Assembly: GCA_022559985.1 (NCBI GenBank)
Contig: JAFJTR010000065.1
Coordinates: 62,001 to 126,000 of the forward strand
DNA from: Parastagonospora avenae f. sp. tritici 18332-5
Lineage: Eukaryota; Ascomycota; Dothideomycetes; Pleosporales; Phaeosphaeriaceae
Reading direction: 5' to 3'
Length of the DNA: 64,000 bases
A program made the translations under genes and the position numbers. A model generated the notes under the pieces. That model did no database searches. It saw only the letters and a list, made by a program, of their open reading frames with translations, and was not told the origin of the DNA. Positions 42,937 through 53,055 of this stretch are shown piece by piece. How positions within the stretch are numbered: position 1 is the stretch's first letter; each line of letters starts with the position of its first letter.

Positions 42937-44696
42937 TTTCACTTGTCGCAATGTGAGTGGTCGTGCAAACGAGGACGTTGTCACTATCCATGAAGGCGAT
43001 GCGGTGATGGTACATCCACAGTCAAGGTCAAGATATAATTGTTCGTGCTCGCGGTGCTTCTTAGCCCGATTGCGGGTTTGCGACAATGGAGGGGCAGTGC
43101 GAGGCTGGCAAGGTGCTGGCCGCGTGGACAGCACGTGCGAGCAGAGCGAGGAATGCAGGAACACTTACCCAGCGAACGTGTCTTCTCTATCGCACACTCT
43201 TCTGTCTCGTACTTTTCGTCTATGCAGCCTGCAGAAGAGCCATTGTCTCGCATTGGGGGTCGTGACACGCCCATCTTTTGCTCGCACCAGTCTGCTGACT
43301 GAATCCCATCCCCACACAGGACCTCATTTAACGTGCGTCGATCATTCTCTCCCGCGATGGGCATGCTGCACGCAAGAGCTCGACGGAGGTCTAGAAAAGG
43401 AGTGTGTTCCTACCCTGGTCGCCCTCCCGCGAAAGTCTCAATCTCGAGCCAGTCTTGGTAATAAAAGCCTCAGAAACACGAGCATCGTTCGTATAAAAAG
43501 AGAAGCATCCAACAGGCTGAATCGAAGGGAGGGGTGACTTGCCCAGTGCTCCAGCATGGCCCAGGGTCGTCTCATGTGCGACGGCGAAGCGAGCTATTAG
43601 ATGTATTGGGGGCGTCTAAGAATAACAGACTTCAACGCGAAAACGGACTGTTCCAGAAAGGTCGTAGCACAGTGTATATCCGTTGAAGGTGGTGCGAGCG
43701 CCATCTCCTTTGCACGGCACACGGCACACGGCACAGGCACAAGTGCTGCAGCTACCAGGGACCCCTCGCGGCGACTTGTTCGCGGCACGATAACGCGACA
43801 TGAAGAATTCCAGACGTCTGGCAGAAGCAGGGAACGATAGGTGGACGACGGCTGCTGTCCAGCGCCCATGTGTTGTGTGGTGACAGGGCAATTTCCGTGG
43901 GCGCCATGTCGTTTGTTTCTGAGCCGGGCGGATCCTGCTATTTTCGGGAGGCCCATGTACCAATTTCGCTAGCACGGCCAATCAGCTACCCTGTCGCCCG
44001 TCCGCTGCCCCCATGGTTGCCGCCGCATCTATTGAATCTGTTTCCTCTCGCAGCGCTTTCCCTCTCACACGACCTTCGCTGCGACGTGACAAGATACCAG
44101 CGCTGTGCGGCTCTGGAGAGCGTTCGGGACCAAAGAGCTGCTTGTCGCCCAATTCACCAGGGGCAGACCGTCGTCGCGCGAGGAAGAACCATTCACGACT
44201 CATTTACCCACGCTACGGTTGCACTACCCACAACGGAAACCACCAGTAGTCCACCACGCAAACTTCGTCCACCCTGCTCGCCTCTAATAGTCGCCTGTCC
44301 AACCGCGCACCCGCCAGCAGCACATTGTCGTTCGTGAATGTTGCTTGCCTGACCGACTTCAGGTGCGTCTTTCACCAAGTCGTTCATCGCCTATTTGCGC
44401 CTTGCGCCTTCGACCGCCATGCGATTGGAGTGCTGATCCCTCGCCAGATCCTTCCTTCATCAGCCACCTGACTGGCGTCCGTTCGTTTCTCGACATTCAC
44501 TCCACTCGCTACTCGTATCCATTGACTGGACCTTCGTACCGGCCAAGACCATACATCCACTCCTTCTGTCAACACTCTGACAACCCCGACCAACTCGCTA
44601 CACTCACTCAACCACATGTTCGCGCAAACAACCGCATTCGCCACCACTCTGGAAGCATCATTGGCGCGCAACTTACATTAGGCCCTTCGACACTTT
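42937..44696. other. Divergent intergenic region, 1.8 kb
   Basis: Between the DUF676 hydrolase (-) and the Ser/Thr/Pro-rich membrane protein (+). It holds several overlapping frames of up to 240 codons with no family signal. A repeated acggcac motif occurs near 43718-43740. Confidence 0.4.
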
Positions 44697-46373
44697 ATGG
44701 ACCCCAACAACACACCGTCTCGACGATACAGGGTTGACCCACGCCACTATTCTCGGACGCAGAGCACTCACCAGGACAAGGAGAAGAGACGGGATTCAAG
44801 CAAAAGAGAGGGTAAGCCTCAGGACCCTCTAGGTCGGCCTCCGACACGTCAAGAGGAGGAGAGACGCAAACTAGCCATGACGAAGGACCACCGCTTCTTT
44901 CACCGCCGCCAGGCAGCGTCTCCCACGAAAGTCTTGACCGTCAACGTAGAGGTCATTGCGACCCTGGACTCCGGTGGAAATCTGGTAGCCCAGGAGACGA
45001 AGACGCAAGCTGCGAATACGCCCCAAGCCTCTCCGCCGTCAAATGTTGCGCCCGCCATCGTCAATGCCGTAGGCTCTCCTGTAGACCCAGCAGTATCTGC
45101 TGCCGCTGCATTGCTAGCATCTCCAGCAGCAGCACTATCGCCAGCTGTCCCCGTACCTGCAGTGCCCTCCATACCGCAGGTACCAGCCGTCCCCGCAGTT
45201 CCAACCGTTGCTCTTCCTGTCGTTCCTTCGGTGCCACCATTTCCCAGCGACTTAACAGTACCTGCATACCCATTTTCATCAGGCGTTCCTGCTCTCGCAG
45301 CGGACATCAGTACGGGATCTTTGACTCCTTCTCCTGCACCAACAAGTATGTCGGGGAGCAGCATCAGCCCATCATCCTTCCTGTTAGCATCACTGGTCCT
45401 GCCGTCGAATTCCACCATCCCTAGCATGTCACTGTTTTCCTCAACGTCAGGAAGCAGCAGTGCTACACTGTCCTCATCAGTATCCAACGACCGCTTCACT
45501 GCCGCTGCGTTTACCCGTTCGTCGTCAGCCAGCTCTGATGAGACATCATCAACACAGCCTCCAAGCGTGACCCCAACTGCCGACGTAGATAGTACAACGT
45601 ACTACGCTGGGGGAGGAGCAGCAGGAACAGCCTACCCACCTGGTGGCGCATCGCAGACCACAACTGCTAGCGGTGCCAGCGCAACTGGGAGTACAACACC
45701 GCTCCCGACGCCTCAGGTTGTTGGCAGTGTAGTTGGCAGTCTTGCCGGTGCCGCGCTAATTCTAGCCATTATTCTATTGCTTCTCCGACGTCACAAGCGA
45801 CGGAGGCAAGGTGCGCTCCAGCTCGCCGACGAAACAACCGACCGCAGTCCACCTCCAATGATTCAAAATGACTCAAAGGCTTACCGAATACCGTCCGCTT
45901 TTCTGAACCGTTTCTCGGGCATATCCCGATCGACAGTTGAAAGTTCTACTACTGCTAGTGGCGAGCGTGGTTTTCAGCGAGTCTCGGGACGCAAACTTCC
46001 CTCTGCTTTCAGCGAGGGCATGACTTCGGAACAGTTTTCAGGCGGCGGGACTTTGTCTGGTTCCTCCTTCTACATGGACGACCAAGGCACTTATGGTTCA
46101 CCAGGTCTTCCAAAAGAGTTTGGCAAAGAAGTTGATGCGGCAGCAGCTGCTGGGGGTGCAATGAACATCCGTCAAGGTCCGCGCCGCACCCCCATCATTC
46201 GCCACCCGGATGATGATGCGAATCCCTTTGCAGACCCAGCTCCTTTCCCAAGGGCCAATGCGCACTTGACTCCACCACAATCACCCAAAAGAGACGCCCG
46301 TCCCAACACGCTTGGTCGAAGTCTCTACTCCCATGACGGATCTCGAAGCTCAAAGTTCACCGAGAACGTATGA
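44697..46373 (+). CDS. Ser/Thr/Pro-rich single-pass membrane protein
   Basis: 558 aa in one exon. Residues 1-75 are charged (RRYRVDPRHYSRTQ, KEKRRDSSKREGK). Residues 100-335 are Ala/Pro/Ser/Thr-rich, with a Val-Pro repeat (PAVPSIPQVPAVPAVPTV) and probable O-mannosylation targets. One transmembrane helix lies near 341-364 (VVGSVVGSLAGAALILAIIL), followed at once by RRHKRRR. By the positive-inside rule the Ser/Thr part is extracellular and the last 190 residues cytosolic. The layout resembles fungal Mid2/Wsc-type wall sensors. No N-terminal signal peptide is visible, which is unusual for that group. The cytosolic tail has several Pro/Ser motifs (LPSAFSEGMTSEQF, LTPPQSPKRDARPN). Confidence 0.7.
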   Translation: MDPNNTPSRRYRVDPRHYSRTQSTHQDKEKRRDSSKREGKPQDPLGRPPTRQEEERRKLAMTKDHRFFHRRQAASPTKVLTVNVEVIATLDSGGNLVAQETKTQAANTPQASPPSNVAPAIVNAVGSPVDPAVSAAAALLASPAAALSPAVPVPAVPSIPQVPAVPAVPTVALPVVPSVPPFPSDLTVPAYPFSSGVPALAADISTGSLTPSPAPTSMSGSSISPSSFLLASLVLPSNSTIPSMSLFSSTSGSSSATLSSSVSNDRFTAAAFTRSSSASSDETSSTQPPSVTPTADVDSTTYYAGGGAAGTAYPPGGASQTTTASGASATGSTTPLPTPQVVGSVVGSLAGAALILAIILLLLRRHKRRRQGALQLADETTDRSPPPMIQNDSKAYRIPSAFLNRFSGISRSTVESSTTASGERGFQRVSGRKLPSAFSEGMTSEQFSGGGTLSGSSFYMDDQGTYGSPGLPKEFGKEVDAAAAAGGAMNIRQGPRRTPIIRHPDDDANPFADPAPFPRANAHLTPPQSPKRDARPNTLGRSLYSHDGSRSSKFTENV

Positions 46374-47316
46374 CGACCCCTTATCCGTAATCCTATTCTG
46401 GCTGTCGCTTCTGCATATTGTTCAGTCTCATGACACGCATGTACGTGTCCAAGACCATTCGCATATTTCATTGTACCTAGCGTCTGTCTGTAGCTCCACT
46501 TTGTTATACCCCAGGAGCTTCCGTCCGTCATCACATACTGTCTTTGATTGGAACGCGGTACGCGGCTCCAACTAATATGTTATTGGCCTGTCCCCCACAC
46601 CTCGGGAAGGAACATGTTTCATAATGTTTGTCGGCATTGTTATCGCCATTTGCGTCTATTCCTCAGTGTACATACCTTCTACACAGCATGTCTTTTAGGA
46701 CGCGCATTGCTGCGCATATGGTCGCCATGTTTCTTGGCACATACTGAGAGGCAGTGTAGACACAAGCCGCATGTCTCATCTACGGACACACTGGCGTGTG
46801 GAGGAGTTTAGTGCCCGATCTACAAATGGTCAAAAAGTTTACTCCAACATCCAATTCAATGTGCATCATATCCATCATTTGCAACAGCCTCTTTAGCCTG
46901 AGCCACTACATTCTCAAAGTCTTGAAACCGTGCGTTTGCATGACGCTCGTAACGACTAAGCCGCGTGCTATTGCGTTCGGACCACTCAATGCGGCGAGGC
47001 TGAGGTAGAAACTTCAACGAATCGGCGTACGCCCAAGGCTTCACAGCCCTCCGCGATCGACATTTCGGCAGACCCACCGTCAGGCTTGGCTGCCCGCCTG
47101 TACGCTAAAGTCGTTCAGCGTGCAGATGACTGACGCAGTGGGCAGTTGCGCCTAACATCAAAGAGGCCAAGGAAGGCGTACTTCACGCGCAGTATTGCTG
47201 ACTGCATGGTCGATCCAAGACACCTCCATACATAAAGACGTCGCCGCAGCCTCAGCGCATCCCTAACCTCAATCCTATACCAGAACCTACCTCTCCTCTC
47301 GTAACCCACCGCAACC
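46374..47316. other. Intergenic region
   Basis: 3' UTR of the membrane-protein gene and promoter of the LURP-one gene. No supported gene in about 940 bp. Confidence 0.4.
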
Positions 47317-48007
47317 ATGGCCTCCCTCGTAGCTATTCCCCAGCCCATCGCCCTCTTCCCCCAATTCATTGCACAAGCCCCAGAAACCCTCGTCCTCAAA
47401 GAACACGTCCTCTCCCTGTCCGGCGACAGCTTCAGCATCAAACTCGCCAACGGCACGCCCATCCTGCAAGTCGAGGGGAAGGTCATGTCCATCTCCGGGC
47501 GCAAGAAAGTGAGCGACATGCAAGGCAACCACCTTTTCAGCATCGTGAAAGAACATCTGCATATCCATGCCACGTATGTGGTTGAAGGCGCGAATGGGCA
47601 GAAACTGTGTGAGGTCAAGAGCGGGTTTAAATGTGAGTAGTTTGGTGGTGGGGAGGGAGGGCAAGAGGGCTAATATGTGTGGGTTTAGTAATCGGATCCA
47701 AAGCAACAGCGACATTTACGAGTCAATCGGGCAAACAGGAAGTCCTTACCATGCGCGGGAACTGGATGGATACATCCGCCGACATCGTGGATGAAGCCAT
47801 GGGCGGTGCGTCCTTCACCCCCCATCTTTCCATCTCTGCTAACGCAGAACAGGCGCAGTAGTCGCGCGCATCGACCGCAAGATCCTCAGCGGCAAAGATC
47901 TATTCTTCGGCCAGCAGACGTACGGCGTGCAGGTCGCGCCGGGCGTTGATCTCGCGCTGATTGCGGCGCTGTGCATTTGTCTCGATGAGAAGAATAATGA
48001 GAAGTAG
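47317..48007 (+). CDS. LURP-one-related (tubby-like) protein
   Basis: Three exons (47317-47632, 47689-47805, 47853-48007) give 195 aa. The LOR/DUF567 fold, a closed beta-barrel around a central helix related to phospholipid scramblase and tubby, is recognisable: HVLSLSGDSFSIKLANGTPI, LQVEGKVMSISGRKKVSDMQ, GNHLFSIVKEHLHIHATYVV, ATFTSQSGKQEVLTMRGNWM, VVARIDRKI, YGVQVAPGVDLALIAALCIC. The role in fungi is unknown; membrane or lipid association is inferred from the fold. The frame ends LDEKNNEK with TAG at 48005-48007, but the same frame then runs open for 41 further coding-like codons to 48133. The stop may therefore be recent or leaky. Confidence 0.88.
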
Positions 48008-48590
48008 GAGATCTCGCCGGTAGCGGTTGGAACGGCGGTTGTGAAGAAGTGGCAGGCGAAGAAGGGCAAGGAGAGTAATTTTGTGAAGAGGGTGGAGAGT
48101 GTAGGAATGGGCAAGAGGGCAGCGACGATGTGATTGCAACACGACATGATACCTACCACGACCTGAATGAAAGTGAACTATGCTCTACGAAAAGCAACAT
48201 TTCGTTTCGAGAATCCTCCGAGTTTTCGGATCAATCCTTCCCTTCACCACCAACCCAGTCTCGGTAATTAACCCACCCCCATCGGCCCCAATCCCCTTCT
48301 CCCAACACCACCACCAACACCAAACGCATGAACACATCATCTCTCCAGCCTAGGTCCTACTTGTCCTATCCCCCGTCTACAAGCGCTGTGTATGCAGCCT
48401 TCAAACCCTCCACGCAACAGCAGCGTTTCAGGTACTGCCTGCGCCTCAATCAGGCAAAAAAGCAACCCGCACGCCGTACGTCAGGCCGACATGTTCTTAA
48501 TACCAAGCCCCTCGCGTCCCGCGGTCTCCACAGCTTCTGGAATCATCATATTCAGCGAGGATTGTTTATACTTGTATCACGAATTCAAAT
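48008..48590. other. Region downstream of the LURP-one gene
   Basis: The first 126 bases continue the LURP-one frame. The rest has only short frames. A plus-strand frame at 48392-48838 overlaps the small gene candidate that follows. Confidence 0.35.
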
Positions 48591-48914
48591 ATGTCGGCGG
48601 CGCCGGTACGATCGGGATTCTTGGCTGGCTTTACGGTATTCGACTTTTCTATTGGGCTGGTTGTGCCGGTGCTTTGTATACTGTTTACGGTGGCGGCGGT
48701 GCTGGTAAATGTGCTGCAAGGGCGCGAGGAGAAGAGCGGGGAAAGACAAGATATGGAGAAGCGAGATGGCGAAGAGGAGGTATTGAGCGAGGAGCTGGAG
48801 GGAACGTGCGACACGGTGCAGATATTCGTGGAACTTGAAGCAGGCGAAGAGGTTTATGGGAGAGACAAGAGGAGCAAGGCGTATGATTTCGGTGGTCGGA
48901 TGCGGATCAGTTGA
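48591..48914 (+). CDS. Candidate small single-pass membrane protein
   Basis: 107 aa from an ATG in fair context (AAAT before ATG). One clear hydrophobic helix (FSIGLVVPVLCILFTVAAVL, residues about 19-38) is followed by a very acidic, lysine-containing tail (EEKSGERQDMEKRDGEEEVL). I recognise no family. Another plus-strand frame and a minus-strand frame overlap it, so coding status is unproven. An upstream exon is possible. Confidence 0.33.
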   Translation: MSAAPVRSGFLAGFTVFDFSIGLVVPVLCILFTVAAVLVNVLQGREEKSGERQDMEKRDGEEEVLSEELEGTCDTVQIFVELEAGEEVYGRDKRSKAYDFGGRMRIS

Positions 48915-49216
48915 GAGACTTTGATGCCAAAATCGCCAACTTCAAAACAGCAGTAGATCTTCCTACTCCTCCAAACCCTTGAGCAGCTCCTTCAAGGTGC
49001 TCCCTTGCCATCAGACTCCCAGTCGAACTTTCACGACTATCGAAGGCAACGTTATCGCCGGATTTTGCACATACGTCTTGCATCCACGCCGATGGACACG
49101 TCCCCGGGTCGAACAGCATGTAACGACCCAGCTCCGAGCAGATGCCGATATTATATGGTCTCGGAAACACTTCTTCATAGCCCGGCAAACGACTGTCAAA
49201 GAAGGACCAGTACCGC
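48907..49216 (-). CDS. Possible terminal exon of an unrecognised gene
   Basis: The minus frame reads protein-like sequence (RYWSFFDSRLPGYEEVFPRP, YNIGICSELGRYMLFDPGTC, PSAWMQDVC) to a TGA at 48907. It begins after a CTAAAG that could be a splice acceptor and has no ATG of its own. Further up, 49340-49420 reads GPRFVVAGIPTQTVIMGA in a minus frame, which could be an earlier exon. I cannot connect them with confidence or name a family. It could be a decayed gene. Confidence 0.2.
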
Positions 49217-49667
49217 CTTTAGAAATGGCGAAGCGCTCAAGACGTTCGGAAAGCGGGGAAAGCACAGTGGACAGGCGCAGAGAGGGATACATGAAGACGA
49301 CCTCGAATACATTACTGGCCGGATCATCTTAATTGAAAGCTCATTAGGCTCCCATGATAACCGTTTGTGTTGGTATTCCAGCAACAACAAAGCGTGGACC
49401 AATGGGCATTCGTCGAGATACATTTCTTCGAGCGTGGGAGCATGCGCAAGGAGCGAGTCAAGCTGCCAGTGGTGCGCTTCGCTCTATATTCCAAAAGAGA
49501 GCGATCTGAGATGTGGAAAGTGCAGCGCTCGAGAAGCTTAGCGGGGATATCAACCCCGGAAATCGTCGCCGTATATATAGTCGAATGTATCAGTTGGCTT
49601 TGCAGGGGTTCGAGCTAATGCGTGTTGAGTTTGTGATTAGAGGGACCCTGTGTCTCTATATTTTGAA
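49217..49667. other. Unresolved region with frames on both strands
   Basis: Moderately protein-like frames occur on both strands, but none is complete. See the candidate exon ending at 48907. Confidence 0.3.
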
Positions 49668-50781
49668 TTACTTTTCCCCTTTACCTCCGGGGTCGTTCTT
49701 CTCTAGATAGTCCTTGATACTGAACATTCCCGTACCCCTTTCGAGGGGTTTCGGCTGCGTAGGGCTAGGCTTCCAACCAATCATGAAGATAAGGCGGAAA
49801 GTAGCTGGTAGAGATCCGTCCTTGTTGCCATGTAGCTCGCGGTAGATGCCCTCAGCAGCCAAGAGAACATCTCGGTGTATGGCGCCCTTCTCACGGCCGA
49901 GCACGGCGTTCGATTCGCCCATGGCCTGAAGGTCCTTCATCAGCGAAAAGCAATCCGGGAAGTCAACAACGATATCGTCGACATCAACAGTTAGAAGATT
50001 GAAGCCAGCCTTTTGCAGGAGCCCTCCAATATCTCGTACGTCAGCCAGTGGCGATGTGTGGGTGGCGACACCGCCTCGACGGTCTTGCTCAGCGAGCTGA
50101 AGAGCAGTACGCAGCTCGTAGAGACTATCGCCGCCCATCATGACTCCCATGAAAGGGCAATCCGGCTTCAGTATGTTGTTCACTTGGGCCAGTACCGAGG
50201 GCAGATCGTTGATCCAGTGCATACTGAGGCTGCTCATCACAGCGTCGAATTTATTGGCTTCGAATGGGAGGACTTCTGACGTAGGCAGGACATGTCGAAC
50301 GATGTCGATCTCCTGGTTGAAGGGAAGGTCGGCATCACGGTACAAGAGGGTTTCTGATGACTCGGCGGCGGTGACAGTGCCTATGCGCTTCGATCGCGGG
50401 CCCTTGTCTGGCGAGTCTTCGGATGGCAGCGTGAGCATGCGGGACAAGTTGCACGCATTGGCTCCTAGATCGAGAACCTGGGCGAAGTGGCGATTGATGT
50501 CCTGGACAAGTCAGTAGCTGCGCAATGGTTTTGGCTACAAGTCCACGCACCAGGATTCGCTCACACAAGCGTGATGCCACTTCGTCCCGCAGATAGTCAA
50601 CGCTCCTGCTGAGCTCTACACTGGAAGCGGCTCGTTCCTTTTGCTGCCATTTGTGCTGGTTGCTGAATATCTCAAATGTTGGAGCACCGGGAGCCTGCAT
50701 GGCGTAGCGACGGGTAGCTTGGAGGGGCACGCATCGTCGCCTCAATGGCGGAATGAAGGCTCGGACCGAGAAGGCGTTCAT
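49668..50781 (-). CDS. NDUFAF5-like mitochondrial methyltransferase-fold protein
   Basis: Predicted assembly factor for respiratory complex I; human NDUFAF5 hydroxylates an arginine of NDUFS7 despite its methyltransferase fold. Two exons (50781-50551, 50501-49668) give 354 aa. The N-terminus (MNAFSVRAFIPPLRRRCVPL) is a mitochondrial presequence. FEIFSNQHKWQQKERAA and VDYLRDEVASRLCERI are the family opening. The exon junction rebuilds motif I of the class I SAM fold, VLDLGANACNLSRML. Later blocks are FDAVMSSLSMHWINDLPSVL, LKPDCPFMGVMMGGDSLYEL and HTSPLADVRDIGGLLQKAGF, the C20orf7/NDUFAF5 pattern. An upstream in-frame Met exists at 50841. The gene is divergent from dynactin p62, 233 bp away. 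Confidence 0.9.
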
Positions 50782-51014
50782 CTTCAGATGTATCAGGCCA
50801 TGTGTTTTCGAGCGAGTGAATTGGAAGAAGGTGCAATGCACAGTCTTGAAAAGGCTCTAAATCGATTCGTGATGTCAGGACCAGCCTAAAAAATGGACCC
50901 TGGATTCGCGACTCGATGGGCCGAGCTCCATGGGGAACGCCCTCCACCAGCGCGCTCCCCAACATTTCATACCGCGCGGGAAAGAGGAGGACCGGGTAGA
51001 AGGGCGGCGACAGC

Positions 51015-52751
51015 ATGGCTCAGCCGTTTCCGTACACGTACTACGCATGCGACTGCTATGACAGCAACACATCGACATCAGCCCAACGCGCCTCGCACAT
51101 GGTCGCCGACGCAGACGAGGAAGACGGCACCTTTGACCCCCGGAACCCGCGATCCAACTACGCCCTATACCCGCTCGAGTACCTGCTATACTGTGAAGAC
51201 TGCCAGCAAATCCGCTGCCCGCGATGCGTCATAGAGGAAACACTGAATTGGTACTGCCCAAGCTGCCTGTTCGAGGTGCCGAGCTCCGTGGTCAAGAGCG
51301 ATGGGAACCGATGCACGAGAAACTGCTTCAACTGCCCCGTGTGCATATCGCCCTTGATGGTCAATTCAATCGAGAACCCGGATGCGCCCTCGGCTACCGG
51401 CGGGCCATATATTCTGGCGTGCCCATACTGCCACTGGAGCACTATCGAGACAGGCATCGAGTTCGACAAGCATACAGGCGTCTACGGCCAACTGGCGCGC
51501 ATAGCAAATGGCGGCAAGCCCCTGCCCACACAGAGAGAGCGCGACAAGGAGCGCGAGCGGCGGAAAGAGATGCAGGCAAGGCAACGCGACTCAAGGATGG
51601 TGCTATCACCGTCTGAGGACTCCCCAACATCTGATGCAGACAAGTTCAGCTCTGCCCCCAGCCGGGAAGACCTGTTCTCCAACTTGGGCGCTTTCTACAA
51701 GTCTCAACTCGAGGCCCAGGCACCATCCAATCCCTTCTCAGCACATGACCTCAACTTCTCCTCACCGTCAGCCTACTCGAGAATCATGAACCTGTACTCG
51801 TCCGCAGGTGCCAAGAAGCAGAAGCGAGCAAAGCCAATACCAATGCGAGAGGCTGCGTCGGAGCTGGAGGGCCTGGCCGTGTACGACATGGCCTCAGACA
51901 ATGCCGCAATAGAGCGCATAAAGAGGGATGGATGGGGCACCACGCTCTCGCAAACCCAGAAGCTGGCACAAATCGATCCAAACGTGCAGTTCGATGACCA
52001 GCTGCGGCCGATTGCAACACTGCTCTGCACCAAGCGTTCCAAGCGATGTCGCTCATGCAGACACATTTTGTCCAAGCCCGAATCAAAGATTACTTCGACT
52101 CGCTACAAGATCAAGATCCTGGCTCTGAGCCACATCCCCCGTCTCAGTATCCGCGCTTTACCAAACGCATCAGCGCCCTCCGTTGCACCAACACCTGGCT
52201 CGTCCTCAACAGCGCAGACACCATTCAACTACAACAATCTGCGCTCTGGCATTGCATCGCACTTTTTGTTGCAGCTCAGTAACCCACTGTTTGACACCAT
52301 TCGCGTCACGTTAGCAACACCAAGTACTACGCCTGGCAAAGTCCAAAGTCGAGTCACCATCCTCTGCCCACAGTTCGAAGTCGGTGCCAACACAGACGTG
52401 TGGGACGATGCGCTCTCCACTTCTGTACCTTCTGCAAATCGCGGGTCCGCCGCCGACGGTCAAATAGAGGCCGGCAAAGTCTGGGATCGCGGTCGCAACT
52501 GGACCAGCGTGGTCATCGAAGTAGTGCCTGGCTTTTTGCATCCCATTTCCGGCTTCGGCCAGGCGCCTGAGGAGCTTGATGAAGATGATGATTTGCTTGA
52601 GATACCCATATTCGTAAGACTTGAATTTGAGACGGAAGCGAACGCTGAGGATAGAGGGTTGGGAGATTCACGGGGTTCAAAAGGCGAGAAGGAGCGAAGG
52701 GAAGAGGCGTTCTGGACGGTGATTGGGGCTGGGCGGATTGCGCCCATGTAA
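51015..52751 (+). CDS. Dynactin subunit p62 (DCTN4)
   Basis: Pointed-end component of dynactin, the dynein activator for microtubule transport. Single exon, 578 aa. The N-terminal third carries the family's Cys-rich zinc-binding pattern: CEDCQQIRCPRCVIEE, WYCPSCLFEVPSS, NCFNCPVCISPL and CPYCHWSTIETGIEF, and later CTKRSKRCRSCRHILSKPES. A helical Arg/Glu-rich segment (QRERDKERERRKEMQARQRD) lies near 175-195. The C-terminal half holds the beta-rich domain (HFLLQLSNPLFDTIRVTLAT, NWTSVVIEVVPGFL, IPIFVRLEF), and the protein ends TVIGAGRIAPM. Length fits fungal p62 proteins. Confidence 0.93.
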   Translation: MAQPFPYTYYACDCYDSNTSTSAQRASHMVADADEEDGTFDPRNPRSNYALYPLEYLLYCEDCQQIRCPRCVIEETLNWYCPSCLFEVPSSVVKSDGNRCTRNCFNCPVCISPLMVNSIENPDAPSATGGPYILACPYCHWSTIETGIEFDKHTGVYGQLARIANGGKPLPTQRERDKERERRKEMQARQRDSRMVLSPSEDSPTSDADKFSSAPSREDLFSNLGAFYKSQLEAQAPSNPFSAHDLNFSSPSAYSRIMNLYSSAGAKKQKRAKPIPMREAASELEGLAVYDMASDNAAIERIKRDGWGTTLSQTQKLAQIDPNVQFDDQLRPIATLLCTKRSKRCRSCRHILSKPESKITSTRYKIKILALSHIPRLSIRALPNASAPSVAPTPGSSSTAQTPFNYNNLRSGIASHFLLQLSNPLFDTIRVTLATPSTTPGKVQSRVTILCPQFEVGANTDVWDDALSTSVPSANRGSAADGQIEAGKVWDRGRNWTSVVIEVVPGFLHPISGFGQAPEELDEDDDLLEIPIFVRLEFETEANAEDRGLGDSRGSKGEKERREEAFWTVIGAGRIAPM

Positions 52752-53055
52752 GATCGCATACGCATCATTTCCGCGATACCACGAGATACCCATATGCAAC
52801 TGGCTTCGAAGTACTGCAAACCTATGCCCGATACGGGTTGGTGGGCGTTCCCGGCTTTTATCATCTAACAGTAGATTAGCGAAAGCTTAGCCTCGATCTA
52901 TGACAACATGCATCCCAGCCACATGGTTTTGAGACTCTTGTTCAGGCACATTTCTTTATTGCCGCATTGACGCGTGCAGGAACAACACGTCTTTTTAACA
53001 AAACCTGCAACATTGCGAGTTCCAACCCTGCTAAGTAGCAGATCTGCAATTCAGG
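52752..53055. other. Intergenic region
   Basis: Spacer between the p62 and photolyase genes, both on the plus strand. It should hold the photolyase promoter. Nothing specific is seen. Confidence 0.35.

Noticed and set aside
44900..45499. 199-codon minus-strand frame
   Set aside because: Thr/Gly/Ala-rich mirror of the Ser/Pro/Ala repeats in the membrane-protein gene.
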